Shown here piece by piece: positions 5,729-10,247 of a stretch of DNA of 10,247 bases. The notes beneath the pieces are model-generated. The model saw only the letters and a program-made list of their open reading frames with translations, did no database searches and was not told the origin of the DNA. The DNA comes from Bacteroidota bacterium (lineage in GTDB: Bacteria; Bacteroidota; Bacteroidia; Flavobacteriales; Weeksellaceae), in NCBI GenBank assembly GCA_023448955.1, contig JAEXJU010000084.1:1-10247 (forward strand). Direction: 5' to 3'. How positions within the stretch are numbered: position 1 is the first letter of the stretch; each line of letters begins with the position of its first letter. The position numbers and the translations under genes were made by a program.

Positions 5729-7012
5729 TTAATTAACTTTTAAATATTCTAATACATCTGCCACATGATTAGGCTTGCTTATGATCTTATTATCAGCATC
5801 CAAGATAAAATAAGTAGGTGTAGCATTTATATTGTAAGTTTCCCCGTAAGAACTATACCAGCCTTTTCCTTCTGAATCACTAATCCAAGGATAATTATTT
5901 GCTTTACTTCTGAACTCATCCAAATTACTATCAAGAGAAAGCCCAACAACCGCAATATTTTGTTCTTTTAACTTTTCATATTTTTCAAGGATTTTAGGCA
6001 ATTCAGCTTCGCAATGAGAACAAGTTGATGACCAAAAGACAACTATTTTTTTATTGCTTTTAATATCATATAGAGATTTTGCTTTTGTGTGAATAGGATT
6101 GACGAAAACTGCATTAGGCATCTTTTGTCCAATTGCCGTATTATTATTAGATTTAAGCGTAGAAGCAAGCCTGTAGTTGATGGTACATTTCAAATTATTA
6201 GCTTCGGCAAGATACTTATCCTTAAGCTTGTCCATATTATAGGTGTTAAAAATATCTATCAATTCAGATAATATCGTCTGCCCGCGTGGAGTTTCTACAT
6301 TGACTGTTTCCAAGAGTTTATCTACTCCACCTTCAACATTAGATTTGGATGCATTTAAATAATTAATTAATGAAGGCTTTAGTAATAATGATGTTTCAAG
6401 ATATTCACTTGATTTAGAAAAGAAATTGAGATAATCTTCCTGTTTTAACTGAGGTGCACTTTCCTGATTAGAAAATTTCTGATTCTGCTGATAGTAGCTT
6501 AAAAAAGGATGGTTTACATTAATTGATGTATTATTTTCCTTTGATAAAAGGGCGATCTCTCCTTCTAAAGATTTATAAAATCCATCGTTTGGTTTATAGT
6601 AATCCTTTATCTGAATCAAAGCTGGCAATATCAGCTCTTTTTTCTTTTGCAAATCTACATCACTACTAAAAACCTGGTTGGTTTGGTCATTAAAAACAAC
6701 ATTAGATATTTTACTCTTATCGTCTAGCTCTAGTCTTAAATCAATATTTTTATTTTCAGAAACCATATTTACAGATGAGTTATTCTTTTGGAAGAAGGCT
6801 CTCATCATACCAACATATTTTTTATCTACTTTAAATATTGCTTTATTATTATTCGTCTTGGCTTTAGAATATAAAATTTCTTTGGATCCATTAAACCCAT
6901 ATAAATAGATATCTGAATCGGAATAATATGATGGCAAATCAACAATCACTGTAAACTGAGAGAAAAAAGAAGCAGACGTTATAACACTGCAGATAATCAA
7001 TATTTTTTTCAT
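5729..7012 (-). CDS. Periplasmic TlpA-like thiol oxidoreductase (thioredoxin fold)
   Basis: A 427-aa exported protein. Residues 1-19 form a signal peptide (MKKILIICSV..SFFSQ) without a lipobox cysteine. Residues about 20-115 resemble the N-terminal beta domain (DUF4369-like) found in many Bacteroidota thioredoxin proteins; about 120-290 is helical linker without clear family. Residues about 293-427 are a TlpA/AhpC-TSA thioredoxin domain: VVFWSSTCSHCEAELP with the redox pair Cys331/Cys334, GLSLDSN, and the cis-proline loop ATPT (Pro399). Expected role: disulfide reduction or exchange in the periplasm, perhaps for envelope-protein folding or cytochrome maturation; the partner is unknown. The start is fixed by the signal peptide. 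An 11-bp hairpin ends 11 nt before the ATG, and no promoter box is seen between, so expression probably depends on read-through from the genes upstream. Confidence 0.87.
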   Translation of the reverse strand: MKKILIICSVITSASFFSQFTVIVDLPSYYSDSDIYLYGFNGSKEILYSKAKTNNNKAIFKVDKKYVGMMRAFFQKNNSSVNMVSENKNIDLRLELDDKSKISNVVFNDQTNQVFSSDVDLQKKKELILPALIQIKDYYKPNDGFYKSLEGEIALLSKENNTSINVNHPFLSYYQQNQKFSNQESAPQLKQEDYLNFFSKSSEYLETSLLLKPSLINYLNASKSNVEGGVDKLLETVNVETPRGQTILSELIDIFNTYNMDKLKDKYLAEANNLKCTINYRLASTLKSNNNTAIGQKMPNAVFVNPIHTKAKSLYDIKSNKKIVVFWSSTCSHCEAELPKILEKYEKLKEQNIAVVGLSLDSNLDEFRSKANNYPWISDSEGKGWYSSYGETYNINATPTYFILDADNKIISKPNHVADVLEYLKVN

Positions 7013-7023
7013 AGTGTAAAAAT

Positions 7024-7053
7024 AAAAAACTCACCGTAATAAGTGAGTTTTTT
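7024..7053 (-). terminator. Bidirectional-looking terminator hairpin before the TlpA-like gene
   Basis: AAAAAACTCAC (7024-7034) and GTGAGTTTTTT (7043-7053) form an 11-bp stem with an 8-nt loop; its A/T ends supply a T-run on either strand. It follows the stop of the 76-aa gene by 17 nt and lies 11 nt before the start of the oxidoreductase gene. It can terminate the upstream unit, and it would also lie in the leader of the downstream gene if transcription reads through, setting a lower level for that gene. Confidence 0.78.
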
Positions 7054-7070
7054 GTATAATAAATATTGTA

Positions 7071-7301
7071 CTAATTTAATATTTTTGATTTCGGTTTCAA
7101 ATAAAACACTGAAATTATCAACAACATCCCTATTAAAAATAAAACCAAAGTATAAGCATCTATGGGCGAAGCCGGATATGCTCCAATATCACCTGATTCA
7201 GGATTTTCTGGTGGTGGTGGCACAGTCTGTGCAAAACTAAAAATACTCGTAAGTATTAATAAGAAGATATATATTCTTCTCTTGAATAAAAGATTAATCA
7301 T
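7071..7301 (-). CDS. Secreted mini-protein with 'PID' motif, membrane helix and basic tail
   Basis: A 76-aa protein from the ATG at 7301 (an upstream TTG at 7328 would overlap the preceding gene and add nine non-hydrophobic residues before the signal peptide, so I reject it). Layout: basic start and hydrophobic signal (MINLLFKRRIYIFLLILTS) ending at FSFAQ; a short proline-rich part VPPPPENPESGDIGAYP; the motif ASPIDAY; a transmembrane helix VLFLIGMLLIISVFYL; and a basic tail KPKSKILN. Similar tiny proteins with a PID motif before the last helix are, from memory, common in Chryseobacterium and relatives, with no known function. The gene starts 16 nt after the stop of the T9SS protein gene and ends just before a terminator, so the two are surely co-transcribed. 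Confidence 0.78.
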   Translation of the reverse strand: MINLLFKRRIYIFLLILTSIFSFAQTVPPPPENPESGDIGAYPASPIDAYTLVLFLIGMLLIISVFYLKPKSKILN

Positions 7302-7317
7302 CAGTAAGTCTTGTGTT

Positions 7318-9312
7318 TTAGTTAACAATTTTTTTGATCACAACTTCTCCTTTTTCAGAAATTGCCTTTACAACAAATACGCCCTTCGCCTGATAATTTA
7401 CCGGAATAATATAATCTGTGCTAGTTGAAATATTTGATTTAGAATTCATAAGCTGACCCGCAGCAGAATAAACCTCTACAGTAGCTTTGTTCCAGTCTTT
7501 TGCAAACCTCACAACCCAGTTAGCTTCTTTTTTTGCAATTAAAGTTTGAAACTTGATAGAATTTCCAGTGCCTAAAGTTGCGCCTTCTGGCAATTCGTAG
7601 TAAAGACCTAGAACCGGTGAACCACTCATAGGAAGACTATCTCCGTCGTTAATTTTAACAAAAAGTCCATCAGCGTATTTCAAATAAAAGCTTTTACCGT
7701 TACTCAAACCGTCTGTAGCTCTTTCTCCTTTTTCATAAACTTCAAATTTCAACTGATATGGTTGATCAATACTAGTGATATAAAGCGGGATTTCTTTTGA
7801 TTTAAAATCAATTTCATTAGCTTCATTGATATAAAGCTTATCAGATTGATTAATATCTTCTCCTCCGTTAGCTGCTTCTTCTTTTGTATATATTTTTCTG
7901 CTGTCTGCAGGCGTACTCGAATCTAAAACAGAACTAACGTTTGGAGTTGAGTAAGCTTGTAATGATGTAGATGTAGGATTATATCCTGTAACAGCAGAAG
8001 GCGAAACAGCGTAATATGTTCTGTCGATTTCCACACCGTCCATATCATAAGCAACCACCGCAACTTGTTTTACTATCTTATCTGCAGGAATATCATCTAG
8101 CAAAGAAGCACCTTTTGCAGCAGTAACAGAATAATTTGTAGCATCTGCTCTGGAAGTAAAATTAAATCTTCTTGTTTTGGAAAGATTCAAAGTTTGTGCA
8201 ACGTTAGAATTTAGTTTTACCATAAACTCTCCCATTGGTTTTATTACTAGCTTGTTAAGTGAAATATCACCTGCCTGAAAAGCACCTCCGGAAGTTAATG
8301 CAACTATGGTAGTACCTGAATAATTTGTTCCTACACCATACTGCCATCCAATCTGGTTATTACCATAATAAGCTATCCCGACTAAATTTGGTATGTAGTT
8401 TCCATCGCTTAGAAGACCACCTTCATTTGTGGCAATAAATTTAAGATCAAGATTAGTCAAAAACGGGTTTGCCAGCTGGTATAAATTCCTTCCATAGTCG
8501 GTAGACCAAGATGGCGTCTTAGAACTAAAAGGATCATCCAGATAGCTATTATATTTTTCTCTGTAAGTATTTTGAGCATTTCCATTATATCCGAAATTAA
8601 CAGCTGCCTGCCCGGAAAGATTGAATATATAATTTGTAGAAGTTGTAGCTTCATCAGAAACAGCTCTTCCAGAAAATATTTTAGTCTCTGTTGTTGGAGT
8701 CCAGAAATATGTACCCGATGCATTTCTTCTCGGAAGAATGTAATAGGTCATTGGTGTACCTATTACAGTATTATTATCCGGATTTACATATATCTGATCA
8801 AATTTAGAATTATAATTATTCCATTTGAACATTGATCCAAAATTATAACGACCTGCTGAGTTCAATGCACCATTTGTAAAATTGATCTGGTTTGCACCAA
8901 ATGTATTAATTAGATCTTGAATAGTAATATTATAGAAAGGCAAACCAGTCTGTTGTCTTCCAGTAGTGCCATTCAGATAATCAGATCTGTACTCTTTATT
9001 TACTTTTCCTGTGATAGCAGTCTGAGGAATTCCTGCGATGTATAACTGTCCGTAATCAGTAGTTGTAGCAAACTTTATATTGAAATTAGAAGTTGTGCCA
9101 ACGTCTAATCTATCGTTTGTACCTCCATTAATCATAATATTACCTGAATTATTGACAGTAGAAGTTCCTGCTGTCTGTAATCCACCGCCGTTATAGACAA
9201 GGGTTTGGCTCTGAACAGTTACTAATGCATTAGATCCCACATATGTGAGAACCTGGCTGTAGGCTAAGCTGCCAATAAGCAACAATTGTAGATTGAAGAA
9301 ATTTTTTATCAT
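7318..9312 (-). CDS. T9SS-secreted surface protein with type A sorting tail
   Basis: A 664-aa exported protein. Signal peptide 1-19 (MIKNFFNLQLLLIGSLAYSQ). Residues about 25-80 are a Thr/Asn/Gly-rich, beta-helix-like start (NSGNIMINGGTND); about 80-590 is Tyr/Asn/Gly/Ser-rich beta material that I cannot assign to a domain. From about residue 605 a type A Por-secretion tail follows: WNKATVEVYSAAGQLM, then YIIPVNYQAKGVFVVKA and GEVVIKKIVN, the usual pattern of T9SS cargo. No cysteine is present. It should cross the outer membrane through the type IX system and be released or attached to the surface; an adhesin or matrix role is an inference from composition only. Strong promoter at 9339-9367; the 76-aa gene follows directly. 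Confidence 0.88.
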   Translation of the reverse strand: MIKNFFNLQLLLIGSLAYSQVLTYVGSNALVTVQSQTLVYNGGGLQTAGTSTVNNSGNIMINGGTNDRLDVGTTSNFNIKFATTTDYGQLYIAGIPQTAITGKVNKEYRSDYLNGTTGRQQTGLPFYNITIQDLINTFGANQINFTNGALNSAGRYNFGSMFKWNNYNSKFDQIYVNPDNNTVIGTPMTYYILPRRNASGTYFWTPTTETKIFSGRAVSDEATTSTNYIFNLSGQAAVNFGYNGNAQNTYREKYNSYLDDPFSSKTPSWSTDYGRNLYQLANPFLTNLDLKFIATNEGGLLSDGNYIPNLVGIAYYGNNQIGWQYGVGTNYSGTTIVALTSGGAFQAGDISLNKLVIKPMGEFMVKLNSNVAQTLNLSKTRRFNFTSRADATNYSVTAAKGASLLDDIPADKIVKQVAVVAYDMDGVEIDRTYYAVSPSAVTGYNPTSTSLQAYSTPNVSSVLDSSTPADSRKIYTKEEAANGGEDINQSDKLYINEANEIDFKSKEIPLYITSIDQPYQLKFEVYEKGERATDGLSNGKSFYLKYADGLFVKINDGDSLPMSGSPVLGLYYELPEGATLGTGNSIKFQTLIAKKEANWVVRFAKDWNKATVEVYSAAGQLMNSKSNISTSTDYIIPVNYQAKGVFVVKAISEKGEVVIKKIVN

Positions 9313-9338
9313 CAGTTAGTTCTTTTGTGTTTGTTCTG

Positions 9339-9367
9339 CAAAGATATTAAATTTTTACAAAAACAAA
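9339..9367 (-). promoter_or_regulatory. Near-perfect promoter of the T9SS cargo gene
   Basis: On the minus strand TTTG (plus 9364-9367), a 17-bp spacer and TATCTTTG (plus 9339-9346) match TTTG-N17-TAnnTTTG exactly. The expected start site leaves a leader of roughly 20 nt that includes AACACAAAAGAA before the ATG. The -33 box is the end of an 11-T run that follows clpX, so the promoter borders the clpX 3' end. Confidence 0.8.
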
Positions 9368-9375
9368 AAAAAAAA
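9365..9375 (-). terminator. T11 tract after clpX, possible weak terminator
   Basis: Eleven T residues on the minus strand begin 16 nt past the clpX stop. I do not find a GC-rich stem before them, so this is a weak or non-canonical terminator. The end of the run also forms the -33 box of the next gene. Confidence 0.35.
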
Positions 9376-9391
9376 GCTATTTTTATAAATT

Positions 9392-10247
9392 CTATTTTAT
9401 TGAGTCTATAATTATATGTTCCTTATTATCAATATCAAACATATAATCTTCTAAGATTTTTTCTGTAGTTCCTCTCAGTCCTCTTGCCCCTAAACCTTTA
9501 TTCATGGTGTCTTCTACGATTTCTTCAATAGCCTGGTCAGTAAATTCCAGTGACACTTTATCCATCTTAAAAAGTTCTGTGAATTGATTAATGATTGAGT
9601 TTTTTGGCTCCTTCATAATCCTCACGAGAGTCTCTTTTGTTAGTTTATCCAGATAAGTTATGATCGGAAATCTACCCAAAAGCTCTGGTATGAGTCCAAA
9701 ACTTTTCAAATCAATTGCATTAATCTGGCTCAGAATATAATCTTCTTCTTCAGTTTTATTGATTTTATCTGCAGAAAAACCAATAGCTTGTTTATTCAGT
9801 CTTCTCTCAATAATTTCCTTCATACCATCAAAAGCACCTCCGGCAATGAAAAGAATATTCTGCGTATTAACCTGAATATATTTCTGATCCGGATGCTTAC
9901 GCCCGCCCTGTGGCGGAACATTCACAATACTTCCTTCCAGTAATTTTAATAAGCCCTGTTGCACTCCTTCTCCGGAAACATCTCTAGTAATACTTGGATT
10001 GTCAGATTTTCTGGCAATTTTATCGATCTCATCAATAAAAACAATTCCCCGTTCTGCCTTTTCTACATCGTAATCGGCTACCATCAGAAGCCTGGACAGA
10101 ATGCTTTCTACATCTTCACCCACATAACCAGCCTCGGTAAGAATTGTCGCATCTACAATACAGAATGGAACGTTTAGTTGTTTGGCAATTGTCTTAGCAA
10201 GCAGCGTTTTCCCGGTTCCTGTTTCGCCGATCATTATTATATTAGAC
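9392..10247 (-). CDS. clpX: ATP-dependent Clp protease ATP-binding subunit ClpX (C-terminal part)
   Basis: The open frame continues past the ATG at 10234 to the window edge, so this is the C-terminal 284 residues of a protein usually about 410 aa; the N-terminal zinc domain lies outside. ClpX is the AAA+ hexamer that unfolds tagged proteins and feeds them to ClpP in the cytosol. Visible: Walker A GETGTGKT, pore loop GYVG, Walker B IVFIDEIDK, the RKSDNPSITRDVSGEGVQQ segment almost as in E. coli, the GGAFDG segment, the arginine-finger region LIPELLGRFPI, and sensor 2 GLGARGLRG. No key residue is missing in this part. A weakly structured end is followed by an 11-T run (plus 9365-9375), the likely terminator. 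clpP is not in the window. Confidence 0.96.
   Translation of the reverse strand, partial: SNIIMIGETGTGKTLLAKTIAKQLNVPFCIVDATILTEAGYVGEDVESILSRLLMVADYDVEKAERGIVFIDEIDKIARKSDNPSITRDVSGEGVQQGLLKLLEGSIVNVPPQGGRKHPDQKYIQVNTQNILFIAGGAFDGMKEIIERRLNKQAIGFSADKINKTEEEDYILSQINAIDLKSFGLIPELLGRFPIITYLDKLTKETLVRIMKEPKNSIINQFTELFKMDKVSLEFTDQAIEEIVEDTMNKGLGARGLRGTTEKILEDYMFDIDNKEHIIIDSIK

Noticed and set aside
7302..7328. TTG at 7328 as start of the mini-protein
   Set aside because: It adds nine residues ahead of a clean signal peptide and overlaps the cargo gene; the ATG at 7301 has the leader also seen at 9312.
7162..7428. Plus-strand 88-codon frame across the mini-protein and the cargo 3' end
   Set aside because: It runs antisense to two supported genes and its glycine-rich start is only the complement of the proline-rich segment.
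8457..8835. Frames on both strands inside the T9SS cargo gene
   Set aside because: Low-complexity translations in other frames of a clear gene with signal peptide and sorting tail.
9365..9375. T11 homopolymer as a phase-variation switch for the cargo promoter
   Set aside because: The run lies upstream of the -33 G and not in the 17-bp spacer, so length changes would not alter promoter spacing.
1..10247. CRISPR array, insertion sequence, prophage or defence island
   Set aside because: No spaced direct repeats, transposase, integrase, phage or nuclease/helicase genes were seen on either strand.

Overview
The window looks like chromosomal DNA of a flavobacterium, most likely Weeksellaceae (Chryseobacterium or a close relative). 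The reasons are: AT-rich DNA; almost no Shine-Dalgarno sequences; several promoters of the Bacteroidota type (TTTG, 17-19 bp, TAnnTTTG); a secreted protein with a type IX secretion (T9SS) C-terminal tail; and families typical of the group (BadF-type sugar kinase, DUF3810 membrane peptidase, FucP-type sugar transporter, lipid-side TlpA-like thioredoxin). The genus is an inference from overall character.

Left part (1-1299): a 68-bp perfect palindrome and a second hairpin sit at the edge. They look like part of a dispersed intergenic element. On the minus strand follow a BadF/NAGK-type N-acetylhexosamine kinase (132-992) and, upstream of it, an 82-aa protein of unknown function (1051-1299). Positions 1300-1558 form a divergent, gene-free AT-rich region.

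Middle part (1559-5346), plus strand: a GtrA-family four-helix membrane protein, a PlsC-type acyltransferase, an FHS-family (FucP/NagP/GluP-like) sugar transporter with its own promoter, and an overlapping DUF3810 membrane zinc-peptidase-like protein with a non-ATG start. The transporter and the kinase could belong to one amino-sugar uptake route, but they are 1.9 kb apart on opposite strands, so this is only suggestive.

Non-coding island (5347-5728): a perfect 10-bp hairpin whose T-run lies on the minus strand, an unexplained stretch of about 180 bp with two possible tiny ORFs, then a minus-strand CAT-anticodon tRNA (elongator Met most likely) with a textbook promoter and an intrinsic terminator.

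Right part (5729-10247), all minus strand, read right to left: the C-terminal two thirds of clpX (cut by the window edge); a 664-aa cysteine-free T9SS-secreted surface protein with a near-perfect promoter; a 76-aa signal-peptide / 'PID' motif / transmembrane / basic-tail mini-protein 16 nt downstream; an 11-bp terminator-like hairpin; and a periplasmic TlpA-like thiol oxidoreductase whose start lies only 11 nt past that hairpin. The secreted protein, mini-protein and oxidoreductase probably form one transcription unit with partial termination before the last gene.

I do not see CRISPR arrays, insertion sequences, phage genes or a recognisable new defence system. The most interesting items are the secreted protein plus mini-protein pair, the implied small minus-strand transcript near 5350-5530, and the long palindrome at the left edge.
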